A stretch of DNA of 64,000 bases, taken from CALBPI01 sp038529355. Its GTDB lineage: Bacteria; Pseudomonadota; Gammaproteobacteria; Steroidobacterales; Woeseiaceae. Numbering within the stretch: the stretch's first letter is position 1; every line of letters starts with the position of its first letter. A model generated the notes under the pieces. That model saw only the letters and a list, made by a program, of their open reading frames with translations, made no database searches and was not told the DNA's origin. This document shows, one piece after another, positions 7,519 through 16,826 of this stretch. The position numbers and the translations under genes are program-made. The DNA lies in contig JBCBDU010000013.1 in assembly GCA_038529355.1 (NCBI GenBank), forward strand, positions 1 to 64,000. Reading direction: 5' to 3'.

Positions 7519-8803
7519 CGGGCTCTTTTGTCACCGCCCGTGCTGTTGATTCGACGCTGTCGAGCGGATTGATGGTCTTCTTCGTTTGCACCCCGAGCTC
7601 TGTGAACTTGCGCGCGCCGGGCAGCACGCTTCGCTCCAAAGAGCCCACTGCCTGATTGTAGCTTTTGACACTGCTGTCGAGCTGCTTGCCTACCTTGCCC
7701 AGATGTTCACCGAACGTCGCGAGCCGATCGTACAGGTCGACGGCTAACTTGCGGATGACCTCAGCGTTGTCGGCCAGTGCCAACTGACGCCAGCCGTAGG
7801 CCACTGCTTTCAACAACGCGATGAAACTTGTCGGTGTGGCGAGGATGATGTTTTGCCGCAAGGCATCATCGATCAATTGTGGGCTTTCGTTCAGCGCCGC
7901 CGTCAAGAATTGATCGCCAGGAATAAACAAGATAACGAACTCGGGGCTCTTGTCGAACTGTGACCAATAGGATTTGTGCGAAAGCTCGGTAATGCGATCG
8001 CGCACTTTGCGCGCATGTTGCTGCAGGTGATGCTGTTTGTCCGCATCGTTGTCGGCTTCTACAGCGCTCAGGTAGGCATCGAGCGGCGTCTTGACGTCGA
8101 CAATGAGTTCGCGCTCATCGGGCATGCGGATCACAAGGTCCGGGCGCAGTTGCTTGCCGGTGTCGTCACGCACACTGGTTTGTTCGGTAAAGTCGCAGTG
8201 CTCGACCATGCCGGCCATTTCGACCAGGCGACGCAATGTGATTTCGCCCCACTGGCCGCGTACTTCAGGTCGGCGTAGCGCTGTGGTCAGATTGCGTGTT
8301 TGCTGCTGCAGCGCGTTCGCCATTTGCTGCATGTTCGTTAGCTGCTCTGTGATACCGCCGTACGCCTGACTGCGCGCCTTCTCAAGTTCTGCGATTTGCC
8401 GTTCGCTGCGCTGTAGCGCTTCTTGAATCGGTTTGACCAGGTTCTCGACCGCCTTTTCGCGCTCAGCGAGTGCGCTGTTGGCTTTTTGCTGCTGCGTTGA
8501 CAGGTTCTGCTCGGCAAGCTGCAAGAAAGCATGGCTGTTGTCGCGCATCGTGCGTTGCGCCAACTCGCCGAACGTCCCGGTCAAGCGCGAGTTGACCAAT
8601 TCCATCAATTGCTCGCGCTCCTCGGCGACCGCAGCCGCAGTTCGGGCTTCGGTTTCTAGTTTGACTTGTCGCAGTTTCAGTTGCTCGAGTTGGCGACGGG
8701 TAAACAGCCACTCGAGCAGGATGCCCAATGCGATTCCGAAGGCGAGGGCGCCAATCAACCAGGGCCACACCAACGGGGCGTCGAGCAATGCACGCAAACT
8801 CAT
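7508..8803 (-). CDS. rmuC: DNA recombination protein RmuC
   Basis: 431 residues from the ATG at 8803, which overlaps the upstream phosphatase stop as ATGA; upstream in-frame codons are basic and not family-like. One N-terminal transmembrane helix (WPWLIGALAFGIALGILLEW, about 14-33), a long coiled coil (about 37-170), then the RmuC nuclease-like core with GQWGEITLRRLVEMAGM, DLVIRMPDERELIVDVKTPLDAY split over about 205-260, and the PEFVILFIPGDQF block. RmuC limits DNA inversions at short inverted repeats; the core is restriction-endonuclease-like. It interrupts the usual ubiG-phosphatase-yciK order. Confidence 0.88.
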   Translation of the reverse strand: MSLRALLDAPLVWPWLIGALAFGIALGILLEWLFTRRQLEQLKLRQVKLETEARTAAAVAEEREQLMELVNSRLTGTFGELAQRTMRDNSHAFLQLAEQNLSTQQQKANSALAEREKAVENLVKPIQEALQRSERQIAELEKARSQAYGGITEQLTNMQQMANALQQQTRNLTTALRRPEVRGQWGEITLRRLVEMAGMVEHCDFTEQTSVRDDTGKQLRPDLVIRMPDERELIVDVKTPLDAYLSAVEADNDADKQHHLQQHARKVRDRITELSHKSYWSQFDKSPEFVILFIPGDQFLTAALNESPQLIDDALRQNIILATPTSFIALLKAVAYGWRQLALADNAEVIRKLAVDLYDRLATFGEHLGKVGKQLDSSVKSYNQAVGSLERSVLPGARKFTELGVQTKKTINPLDSVESTARAVTKEPDER

Positions 8804-9468
8804 GATGCGACCCCGACGTCGCCGGCCAGCCACGCCTTGGCTGCAGCGACGGCCTCGGTATCTGAATGGCAAATGACGTCGGCGCCCCAGTGCGCCGGGT
8901 CGTCTCCGTTAACGACGTAACCGTAAGCAGCAGCAATGCTGTACATGCCAGCAGCGCGTGCAGCCTGGATGTCGCGGGCGTGGTCACCGACGTATGCGCA
9001 GTGCTGAGGTAGTGCGCCAAGTCGGCCCGCTGCATAAACCAACGGCTCAGGGGCAGGTTTCTTGCTGTTCAGCAGATCGCCACCAATCATGCAGCGATGC
9101 CGGTCGATCGCAAGCGCCGCAAACAACTGCTCGGCGAGCGCCTGTGGTTTGTTCGTGACAACGCCCCACGGCACACCGATGGACGGCAAAGCCGACTGCC
9201 ATGCTGGATACAGGCGCGAACCTTGCGCAATGTTGGCGCCATAGTGCCGCAGCAACGTGTCATAGGCCGCCTGCTGGACGGCGGCATCGGCATTGGCGAA
9301 CGCCAGTGCGACAAGCCCGGCACCGCCGTTGGCGACTTGCTCGCGAGCGCGCTCGAACTCGGGACGCTCGGCACCAAACTCATCGCACGCGGCAAACAAC
9401 GCGCCGACCAGATCGGGCGCGGTATCCACGAGCGTGCCATCAAGATCAAACAGTAAGCCACGGGTCAT
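8800..9468 (-). CDS. mupP: HAD phosphatase; MupP (MurNAc-6-phosphate phosphatase) or Gph
   Basis: 222 residues from the ATG at 9468; a GTG at 9480, immediately after the ubiG stop, is an alternative. HAD motif I LLFDLDGTLVDTAPDLV near residues 5-20, motif II VVTNKP, motif III Lys in SKKPAPEP, and motif IV YVGDHARDI. Homology alone would say phosphoglycolate phosphatase. The neighbours (mtaD-ubiG upstream, yciK downstream, next to gyrA) match the Pseudomonas locus whose phosphatase is MupP, a peptidoglycan-recycling enzyme that dephosphorylates N-acetylmuramate 6-phosphate. I favour MupP on synteny, but the substrate cannot be read from motifs. Confidence 0.65.
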   Translation of the reverse strand: MTRGLLFDLDGTLVDTAPDLVGALFAACDEFGAERPEFERAREQVANGGAGLVALAFANADAAVQQAAYDTLLRHYGANIAQGSRLYPAWQSALPSIGVPWGVVTNKPQALAEQLFAALAIDRHRCMIGGDLLNSKKPAPEPLVYAAGRLGALPQHCAYVGDHARDIQAARAAGMYSIAAAYGYVVNGDDPAHWGADVICHSDTEAVAAAKAWLAGDVGVAS

Positions 9469-9480
9469 CGCTTGCAGCAC

Positions 9481-10194
9481 TCAGTCGGCGTTGCGCAGGT
9501 AGTGGGCAAAGTAATTAACGCCGATATCGTTGTTGATTGAAAAGCGGTCTGACAGCGGGTCGTAGCTCAGGCCTTCGAGTGAGCGCAACTCGAGGTTGTT
9601 CTGGCGAGCCGCGTCATCGAGCTCTGAGGGTTTGATGAATTTTTGAAATTCGTGCGTGCCACGAGGCACCCAGTTCAGCACGTATTCGGCGCCGACGATG
9701 GCCAACGCGAACGCTTTTGGCGTGCGATTGATTGTCGAAAAAATGACGTGCCCGCCCGGTTTCACCATTTGCGCAGCGGCGCGAACGACGCTGCCCGGCG
9801 CTGGTACGTGTTCAAGCATTTCAAGACAGGTCACAACATCAAACTGGCCGTGCCGTTGCTCGGCGAATTCCTCGGCCGTTGTCTCAACATAGTCGATATC
9901 CAGCTCGCTTTTATGTCGATGCAACTCGGCGACCTTGAGCGCCGCGGTCGACATGTCGATGCCGGTCACGCGGGCGCCACGCTTGGCCATGGCTTCTGCG
10001 AACAAACCACCGCCGCAGCCGATATCGAGCAGCATTGCACCGTCGAGCGTGGTGCGCTCGTGTACGTAGCTGTCGCGTAACGGATTGATGCGATGCAGCG
10101 CGCCGAATTCGCCGGCAGGATCCCACCAGCGTGATGCTACCGCGTCAAAGCGCGCGACTTCGCTGGGGTCAACATTCAAGGGTGCTGTGCTCAT
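9481..10194 (-). CDS. ubiG: Ubiquinone biosynthesis O-methyltransferase
   Basis: 237 residues. SAM-binding motif I LLDIGCGGGLFAEAMA near residues 52-67, motif post-I TGIDMS, and VTCLEMLEHVP further on, all typical of UbiG. Conserved N-terminal FDAVASRWWDPAGEFGALHRINPLR segments begin around residue 15 (long form of the DxxAxxWWDxxG family signature). It performs both O-methylation steps of ubiquinone synthesis, at the inner membrane. The ATG at 10194 overlaps the mtaD stop as ATGA; the 14-codon upstream extension is not used by the family. Confidence 0.92.
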   Translation of the reverse strand: MSTAPLNVDPSEVARFDAVASRWWDPAGEFGALHRINPLRDSYVHERTTLDGAMLLDIGCGGGLFAEAMAKRGARVTGIDMSTAALKVAELHRHKSELDIDYVETTAEEFAEQRHGQFDVVTCLEMLEHVPAPGSVVRAAAQMVKPGGHVIFSTINRTPKAFALAIVGAEYVLNWVPRGTHEFQKFIKPSELDDAARQNNLELRSLEGLSYDPLSDRFSINNDIGVNYFAHYLRNAD

Positions 10195-11525
10195 CGGTTG
10201 TTTTCCGTCAGTGTGTGTTGGATGCGTTGGCGCCACTCGGCCGTGCGCTTGATGACAGCAGCTTCGTCGATCGTGGTCAGCTGGCGATCGCTCATCAGCC
10301 CACGCCCTGCAACCCAGACGTCGCGCACGTCACCGCGTCCTGCGCAGTATACGAGTGATGACACGGGATCGTAAGTCGGTTGCGTGTGCGCACTGTCCAG
10401 ATCGACGCACACAATGTCGGCCCATTTGCCAGGCTCCAGCGAGCCGGTGTGCTCACCAAGCCCCAATGCATGCGCGCCGTTAATTGTGGCCATACGCAGC
10501 ACCTCATGCGCTTTAAGCGCCGTTGCGTCGCCGCTGCTGACTTTGGCCAACAGCGCGGCGCTGCGCATTTCTGTCAGCAGGTCTAGGTCATTGTTGCTGG
10601 CGGCACCGTCGGTGCCCAAGGCCACATTGACGCCGCGGCGTATCAGTTGCGCGACCGGTGCAATGCCGCTCGCCAGCTTCATGTTCGACTCGGGGCAATG
10701 CACGATGCTCATGTGAGCTTTCGCAACCGCGTCAATTTCTGCGTCAGTCATTTGCGTCATGTGCACCGCTAGCAGATTACCGTCCACAAGACCCAGCTCG
10801 GTCAGGTGGGTGAGCGGGCGCTTGTCATGTTGCGCGGCATAGTCGGAAATCTCCTGCGCGGTTTCGTGCAAGTGGATGTGAATCTTGATGTCCAGCTGGT
10901 CAGCCTGCACTTTGACGCGTTGCAACGTTGCAGCGCCAACAGCATAGGTTGAGTGCGGCGCGAACTGGACACTGATGAGTGGGTTGCCGGCAAAACGGTC
11001 ATAGACTGATTGCGCCTTGCTCAGATATTCATCGGCGCTGGCAGCCCAGAAGGTTTCGAAATCGATCACAATCAGACCGACCGATGCGCGCATGCGAGCA
11101 TCGAGTGCAACGCTGCCGACAACGTCCGGGCAAAAATACATGTCGTTGAAGCAGGTCGTGCCGCTGCGGATCATCTCCGCAACGGCCAGCCGTGCACCAT
11201 CGCGCACCATGTCTTCGCTGACGAATTCGCCTTCAATAGGCCAAATGCGCTGTTGCAGCCATTGGTCTAGCGGCAAATCATCAGCGATACCGCGAAACAG
11301 AGTCATCGCGGCATGTGTGTGCGCGTTGATCAGGCCGGGGATCAGCACGCCATCCGGTCGATCGATGTGGTGTGCCGCTTGCCAGTTCGCCGTGATTGAC
11401 TCGCGCTCGCCAAGCGCCGCAATACGCCCGTTCGTGAGGGCAATGGCAGCATCTTCGTAAACCGTGTTGTCGTCGTCGGCTGTGGCTAGCCAGCGCGCGG
11501 TAATGAGTAGATCGCAGTGGTTCAT
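10191..11525 (-). CDS. mtaD: TRZ/ATZ-type amidohydrolase, MtaD-like adenosine derivative deaminase
   Basis: 444 residues from the ATG at 11525. The amidohydrolase metal site is complete: INAHTHAAMTL near residue 68, HLHETAQEI, VHCPESNMKL and LGTDGAASNNDLDL. Members deaminate 5'-methylthioadenosine or S-adenosylhomocysteine. The family is broad, so the specific substrate rests on synteny with the Pseudomonas mtaD-ubiG-mupP locus. It is the first gene of the leftward operon that ends with yciK and is divergent from gyrA. Confidence 0.78.
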   Translation of the reverse strand: MNHCDLLITARWLATADDDNTVYEDAAIALTNGRIAALGERESITANWQAAHHIDRPDGVLIPGLINAHTHAAMTLFRGIADDLPLDQWLQQRIWPIEGEFVSEDMVRDGARLAVAEMIRSGTTCFNDMYFCPDVVGSVALDARMRASVGLIVIDFETFWAASADEYLSKAQSVYDRFAGNPLISVQFAPHSTYAVGAATLQRVKVQADQLDIKIHIHLHETAQEISDYAAQHDKRPLTHLTELGLVDGNLLAVHMTQMTDAEIDAVAKAHMSIVHCPESNMKLASGIAPVAQLIRRGVNVALGTDGAASNNDLDLLTEMRSAALLAKVSSGDATALKAHEVLRMATINGAHALGLGEHTGSLEPGKWADIVCVDLDSAHTQPTYDPVSSLVYCAGRGDVRDVWVAGRGLMSDRQLTTIDEAAVIKRTAEWRQRIQHTLTENNR

Positions 11526-11622
11526 GAAACGAAGTATAGCGGGGTGCGCAGGTGACTGTGTGGTTGTCCGGAAGGTGTGTCGACGGCCGCGTTTGAGCGC
11601 CACAAAGTAATCGGTCTGATGC

Positions 11623-11651
11623 GCCTTTCAAGGCCTTCAATGTGCTATTAT
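11623..11651 (+). promoter_or_regulatory. Candidate gyrA promoter with extended -10
   Basis: TGCTATTAT at 11643-11651 forms an extended -10 (TGn plus TATTAT, 5 of 6). The -35 at 17-bp spacing is poor, which an extended -10 can tolerate. It lies about 145 nt before the gyrA ATG in an AT-rich part of the 269-nt intergenic region; the rest of that region shows nothing definite. Confidence 0.4.
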
Positions 11652-11794
11652 TTGGGGCTAAATGCAGGTGCAAAAATGATGCTTGGCGCAGCAATTTAAA
11701 TGCTCGTCTAACGTACTGAAAATAATAAGAAAAAAACACGAAACTTGCGCTTAATGCGCGTCACTGTCACAGCATGCGGAAATAACGAAAAACG

Positions 11795-14347
11795 ATGTCT
11801 GATATTGCCCAGGAATTACTCTCGGTAACCATCGAAGATGAGATGCGCCAGTCGTATCTCGACTATGCGATGAGTGTCATTGTCGGCCGTGCATTGCCGG
11901 ACGTGCGTGATGGTCTGAAACCGGTACACCGGCGCGTGCTGTTCGCGATGCGCGAGCTCGGTAACGACTACAACAAGGCGTACAAAAAGTCGGCGCGCGT
12001 GGTCGGTGATGTGATTGGTAAGTACCACCCACACGGCGATTCGGCGGTCTATGACACCATCGTGCGCATGGCACAGCCATTCTCGATGCGCTACATGCTC
12101 ATAGACGGTCAAGGCAACTTTGGTTCAGTCGACGGCGATGCAGCAGCGGCCATGCGCTATACCGAGGTTCGCATGGCGCGAATCACACAGGAGTTGCTGG
12201 CCGATATCGACAAGGAAACGGTCGATTTCGTCGAAAACTATGACGGATCCGAAAGCGAGCCGTCGGTGCTGCCGGCGCGTGTGCCTAATCTGTTGATCAA
12301 TGGTTCTGCCGGTATTGCGGTCGGTATGGCGACCAACATTCCGCCGCACAATCTCGGCGAAGTTATTGATGCGGTGCTTGCGCTGATCGATCAGCCCGAC
12401 ATCGACGTGCCGGGCCTGATGGAGCACATGCCAGGTCCGGATTTCCCGACTGCGGGCATTATTAACGGCTCGGCAGGTATTTACAGCGCGTACAAAACCG
12501 GCCGCGGTCGCGTCTACATCCGTGGCAAGACCCACGTTGAACCCATCGACGGTAAGGCGCGTGAGGCGCTGATCATCACCGAGCTGCCGTATCAGGTGAA
12601 CAAAGCACGCTTGATCGAAAAGATTGCAGAGCTGGTGCGCGAGAAAAAACTCGATGGCATCAGCGGTCTGCGCGACGAGTCCGACAAGGACGGCATGCGT
12701 GTCGTGATTGAGCTCAAGCGCGGCGAAGTCAGCGATGTGATCCTGAACAACCTGTACAAGCAGACGCCGCTGCAGAGCGTATTTGGCATCAATATGGTCG
12801 CGCTCGGCAACGGCCAGCCGCGTTTGATGAATTTGCACGACATCCTCAATGCGTTCGTAACACATCGGCGCGAGGTGGTTACCCGGCGCACCATTTTTGA
12901 ATTGCGCAAGGCGCGCGGCCGTGCCCATGTCCTCGAAGGGCAAGCGGTGGCGTTGGCCAACATCGATGAAGTGATTGAGCTGATCAAGGCGTCACCATCG
13001 CCGGCTGAAGCCAAGGTGCGTTTGACTGCCAAAGAGTGGTCTCCCGGGCAGGTCATCGACATGCTGGAGCGGGCCGGCAGCATCGATACGCGGCCGGATG
13101 AACTGGACGAAGGTTTCGGGTTGCGCGGCAGCGGCACGCAAGCGTTGTACCGTCTGTCAGAGACACAGGCTCACGCCATTCTCGAGCTCAAACTGCACCG
13201 GTTAACCGGACTTGAGCAGGATAAAATCCTGAATGAATACAAAGAGATTCTCAGTAAAATTCAAGAATTTTCTTTGATTCTGGCAGATCCGGATCGCTTG
13301 CTCGAAGTGATCCGTGCCGAACTGCGTGAAGTGCGTGAAAAGTACGCTGATGAGCGGCGCACCGAAATCGTCGAAGACCACAGCGATCTGAGCGTTGAGG
13401 ATCTGATTCCGGAAGAAGATGTTGTGGTCACGCTGTCACATGCCGGCTATGCAAAAGCGCAGGCGATCGACACGTATCAGGCGCAACGCCGTGGCGGTCG
13501 CGGTCGCTCAGCGACGCGCATGAAAGATGAAGACTTCATCGAAAATCTGTTCATTGCGAACACGCACGACACGCTGTTGTGTTTCTCGAGTCACGGCAAG
13601 GTTTATTGGCTGAAAGTCTATCAACTGCCGCAAGCCGGTCGTGGCTCGCGCGGCAAGCCGATTGTTAACCTGTTGCCGCTCGAAGCGGACGAACGCATTA
13701 GCGCCGTTGTGCCAACGCGTGACTTCCCGGCCGACAAATACATTCTGTTCGCCACGCGCGACGGCACGGTCAAGAAGACTGCGTTGGAAGCGTTTTCACG
13801 TCCGCGCGCCAACGGCATTATCGCGATCGACATCCGTGACGGTGATGCTCTGGTGGATGTTGCTATCCTGCAGGACGGCGACAACGTCATGTTGTTCGCC
13901 GATAGTGGCAAGGCAATTCGCTTCCGGGAGTCGGATGTGCGCGCGATGGGTCGAGGTGCGGCCGGGGTGCGCGGCATTCGCGTTGGCGATGACCAAAACG
14001 TCATGGCCATGCTGATCGTTCGTGGTGGCGATGTGCTGATTGCAACTGAAAATGGCTACGGCAAGCGCACTGCAGTCGACGAGTTTTCGGTGCAGGGCCG
14101 CGGTGGTCAAGGCGTCATCGCGATCCAGACCAGTGAGCGCAATGGCGCCTGTGTGGGTGCATTGCAGGCGGATGAGGATGACGAAATCATGCTGATCAGC
14201 CAGCAGGGCACGCTGGTGAGAACACCTGTCGCTGATATCTCGACGCTGGGTCGCAACACGCAGGGCGTCACGTTGATTCGCCTGGATAGCGGGGATCAGC
14301 TGCGTGGATTAGCGCGTATTGAAGCGATCGACGACGATGAAGAATAG
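11795..14347 (+). CDS. gyrA: DNA gyrase subunit A
   Basis: 850 residues. The winged-helix/tower core begins with SVTIEDEMRQSYLDYAMSVI; catalytic Tyr122 is in AAMRYTE, and the quinolone-resistance-determining region reads GDSAVYDTIV with Ser83 and Asp87, the wild-type susceptible residues. The GyrA box QRRGGRG (about residue 565) opens the C-terminal DNA-wrapping beta-pinwheel, which distinguishes gyrase from topoisomerase IV ParC. It acts with GyrB (not in window) to introduce negative supercoils. The C-terminus is short and acidic (AIDDDEE). Downstream lies serC, an arrangement common in gammaproteobacteria. Confidence 0.97.
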   Translation: MSDIAQELLSVTIEDEMRQSYLDYAMSVIVGRALPDVRDGLKPVHRRVLFAMRELGNDYNKAYKKSARVVGDVIGKYHPHGDSAVYDTIVRMAQPFSMRYMLIDGQGNFGSVDGDAAAAMRYTEVRMARITQELLADIDKETVDFVENYDGSESEPSVLPARVPNLLINGSAGIAVGMATNIPPHNLGEVIDAVLALIDQPDIDVPGLMEHMPGPDFPTAGIINGSAGIYSAYKTGRGRVYIRGKTHVEPIDGKAREALIITELPYQVNKARLIEKIAELVREKKLDGISGLRDESDKDGMRVVIELKRGEVSDVILNNLYKQTPLQSVFGINMVALGNGQPRLMNLHDILNAFVTHRREVVTRRTIFELRKARGRAHVLEGQAVALANIDEVIELIKASPSPAEAKVRLTAKEWSPGQVIDMLERAGSIDTRPDELDEGFGLRGSGTQALYRLSETQAHAILELKLHRLTGLEQDKILNEYKEILSKIQEFSLILADPDRLLEVIRAELREVREKYADERRTEIVEDHSDLSVEDLIPEEDVVVTLSHAGYAKAQAIDTYQAQRRGGRGRSATRMKDEDFIENLFIANTHDTLLCFSSHGKVYWLKVYQLPQAGRGSRGKPIVNLLPLEADERISAVVPTRDFPADKYILFATRDGTVKKTALEAFSRPRANGIIAIDIRDGDALVDVAILQDGDNVMLFADSGKAIRFRESDVRAMGRGAAGVRGIRVGDDQNVMAMLIVRGGDVLIATENGYGKRTAVDEFSVQGRGGQGVIAIQTSERNGACVGALQADEDDEIMLISQQGTLVRTPVADISTLGRNTQGVTLIRLDSGDQLRGLARIEAIDDDEE

Positions 14348-14400
14348 TGCGTGCTGCGCCGTTCGTTGCTGAGTAGGGCGGTCGTCTGTTTCGCGTGAAA

Positions 14401-14429
14401 TTGACATGCCGCTGACTGCCTCGCACTGT
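14401..14429 (+). promoter_or_regulatory. Possible serC promoter
   Basis: A perfect -35 TTGACA (14401-14406) followed after 17 bp by CACTGT (14424-14429), a weak -10. It sits 29 nt upstream of the serC ATG, in the 110-nt gyrA-serC gap. Weak support. Confidence 0.28.
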
Positions 14430-14457
14430 GCGCACAACAAGCCATCGGGAAACCATC

Positions 14458-15543
14458 ATGAGCCGAGTTTTTAATTTCAGTGCAGGGCCGGCCGCGCTGC
14501 CGGAAGCGGTTTTGGCGCGTGCGCGCGACGAACTGGTTGAGTGGCCCGGCAGTGGCATGTCAGTGATGGAAATGAGCCATCGTGGCGCAGACTTTGTCGG
14601 CATCGCCGAGGCCGCGGAGGCTAACTTGCGCACGCTGATGGACGTGCCCGACAATTATAAGGTGTTATTCCTGCAAGGCGGTGCCACGCTGCAGTTTGCG
14701 GCAACGGTGCTGAACCTTGCGGATGCGAACGATACGGTTGACTACGTTGTCACAGGAAGCTGGGGCAAGAAGGCAATCAAGGAAGCTGCACGCTATGCGC
14801 AGCTCAATGTTGCCGCCGATGCCAGCGACAGCAATTACACCGATATCCCGCCGCGCAATGACTGGGCGGTATCAAAAAACGCAGCCTATTTGCACTACAC
14901 GCCCAACGAAACCATCGGCGGAGTCGAGTTCCATGATATTCCCGATGACATTACCGATGCGCCGCTGGTTGCCGATATGTCATCAACAATTTTGTCACGG
15001 CCGGTAGATGTCTCACGCTTCGGACTCATTTACGCAGGTGCCCAGAAGAATATTGGTCCGGCGGGGCTAACAGTTGTCATCGTGCGTGACGACCTGCTGC
15101 AACCGCGTCGCGATAATGTGCCGACAATGCTGCAATACGCGGTACAAGCCGAGAGCGGGTCAATGAGCAACACGCCGCCGACCTATGCCTGGTATCTCGC
15201 CGGGTTGGTGTTCGAATGGCTGCTGGAGCAGGGCGGCCTGGCGGTGATGGCGCAACGCAACCAGAAAAAAGCAGAGACGCTCTACAGCGCGATTGACCAA
15301 TCCGCCTTCTATCAAAGCCCGGTCGCACCGCGTGCGCGTTCGAGAATGAATGTGCCATTCACGCTCGCCGATGCTGCGCTGGATAGTGCGTTCTTGAAAG
15401 AGGCCGCAGCACAAGGGCTGGTATCGCTGAAGGGTCACCGCTCAGTGGGTGGCATGCGGGCGAGCATCTACAATGCAATGCCACGGTCCGGTGTTGATGC
15501 GCTCGTGGCCTTCATGCACGACTTCGAACAACGGCACGGCTAA
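14458..15543 (+). CDS. serC: Phosphoserine aminotransferase
   Basis: 361 residues from the ATG at 14458. Starts with the family signature RVFNFSAGPAALPEAVL; GSGMSVMEMSHR near residues 32-43 and the PLP-lysine region YAGAQKNIGPAGLTVVIV near 191-208, where Lys is the Schiff-base residue, are all present. It converts 3-phosphohydroxypyruvate to phosphoserine, and can also serve pyridoxal phosphate synthesis. It is followed after 16 nt by serA, which makes its substrate, so the two steps are co-transcribed. An ORF extending to 14428 lacks family support. Confidence 0.95.
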   Translation: MSRVFNFSAGPAALPEAVLARARDELVEWPGSGMSVMEMSHRGADFVGIAEAAEANLRTLMDVPDNYKVLFLQGGATLQFAATVLNLADANDTVDYVVTGSWGKKAIKEAARYAQLNVAADASDSNYTDIPPRNDWAVSKNAAYLHYTPNETIGGVEFHDIPDDITDAPLVADMSSTILSRPVDVSRFGLIYAGAQKNIGPAGLTVVIVRDDLLQPRRDNVPTMLQYAVQAESGSMSNTPPTYAWYLAGLVFEWLLEQGGLAVMAQRNQKKAETLYSAIDQSAFYQSPVAPRARSRMNVPFTLADAALDSAFLKEAAAQGLVSLKGHRSVGGMRASIYNAMPRSGVDALVAFMHDFEQRHG

Positions 15544-15559
15544 TCGGGAACCCTCTTCA

Positions 15560-16738
15560 ATGTACAAGATTCAGACGCTGAACAATATTTCTGTCAACGG
15601 ATTGCGCCGCTTGCCGCGTGAGCACTATGAAGTGGCATCGGAGCTGGCGACGCCGGATGCGATTCTGGTGCGTTCGTTCAAAATGCACGACATGACGCTC
15701 GATGACAGCGTGCAATGCATCGGCCGCGCCGGTGCGGGCACCAATAACATCCCCAGCGATGCACTGGCCGAGCGCGGCGTGCCCGTGTTCAACGCACCCG
15801 GCGCGAATGCCAACGCCGTGAAAGAGCTGGTGCTGGCTGGCTTGCTGGTCGCATCGCGCAATATCAAACCGGCGCTGCGCTATGTCGATGACCTGTCAGG
15901 CGACGACGCAACGATTGCCAAAGCCGTTGAGGCGGGTAAGAAGCAATTCGCCGGCAACGAGCTGCCCGGTCGCACATTGGGTGTTATCGGCCTGGGTGCG
16001 ATCGGTGTGGAGGTGTGCAACGCCGCCCTTGCGCTGGGCATGGATGTTGTCGGTTTTGATCCGCACATGACGGTGCAGCGCGCCTGGCAGCTGTCAGCGG
16101 GTGTCGATGAGGCTGTCAGTATCGATCACTTGTTAGGTCAGGTTGATATGCTAAGCGTGCATGTGCCGCTGATGGATGCGACTCGTAACATGATCAATGC
16201 CGAGCGGTTAGCACTGATGTCTGACGATGCGGTATTGTTGAATATGGCGCGCGGCGGGGTGGTCGATGATGCTGCCGTTGTCGCTGCGCTGGATGCCAAT
16301 CAATTGGGTGCCTACGTCACCGATTTTCCGAATGTCACGACGATCGGACACGACAAGGTTATTGCGCTGCCACATCTGGGCGCCTCCACGGCTGAAGCCG
16401 AGGATAACTGCGCGATCATGGTTGCCGAGACCGTGCGCGATTATCTGGAGAACGGCAATGTGCGGCACTCGGTCAATTTCCCGATCGCCAATTTACCGCG
16501 CGTCGCCGACACCTGGCGTTTGACGGTTGCCAACAAGAACGTCCCAAACATGGTTGGCCAGATTTCGACGATCCTGGCCAATGCGGGGCTCAATATTGCC
16601 GACTTGCTAAACAAGTCACGCGGCGACATTGCCTACACCATTGTTGATTTGGACGGCGCAGCCGATGTCGACGTGTTGCGAAGTATCGAAGAGATAAATG
16701 GGGTTTTGCGTGTGCGCACGCCTGGCCACAGCGCCTAG
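15560..16738 (+). CDS. serA: D-3-phosphoglycerate dehydrogenase with ACT domain
   Basis: 392 residues from the ATG at 15560. D-isomer-specific dehydrogenase architecture: substrate lobe with IGRAGAGTNNIP, Rossmann GVIGLGAIGVEV near residues 139-150, catalytic Arg in NMARGGVVDD and the His in LPHLGAST. A C-terminal ACT domain (about 320-392, starting VANKNVPNMVGQIS) is the expected site of serine feedback. This is the shorter SerA type, lacking the extra intervening domain. First step of serine synthesis; couples directly with serC upstream. The 88-nt gap to pheA contains no feature I can support except a 6-bp GTGTGC/GCACAC stem near 16780. Confidence 0.94.
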   Translation: MYKIQTLNNISVNGLRRLPREHYEVASELATPDAILVRSFKMHDMTLDDSVQCIGRAGAGTNNIPSDALAERGVPVFNAPGANANAVKELVLAGLLVASRNIKPALRYVDDLSGDDATIAKAVEAGKKQFAGNELPGRTLGVIGLGAIGVEVCNAALALGMDVVGFDPHMTVQRAWQLSAGVDEAVSIDHLLGQVDMLSVHVPLMDATRNMINAERLALMSDDAVLLNMARGGVVDDAAVVAALDANQLGAYVTDFPNVTTIGHDKVIALPHLGASTAEAEDNCAIMVAETVRDYLENGNVRHSVNFPIANLPRVADTWRLTVANKNVPNMVGQISTILANAGLNIADLLNKSRGDIAYTIVDLDGAADVDVLRSIEEINGVLRVRTPGHSA

Positions 16739-16826
16739 CCCTGCGCGCCACAGATGCGGCCAGGGTTGATAAAGCATGGTGTGCGCCGCACACTCGTCGA
16801 TCAACTCATCAGGTAGGTGTGCGGCA

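Noticed and set aside
15449..15559. 37-codon upstream extension of the serA frame
   Set aside because: It lies inside serC in another frame; the family N-terminus is at ATG 15560.
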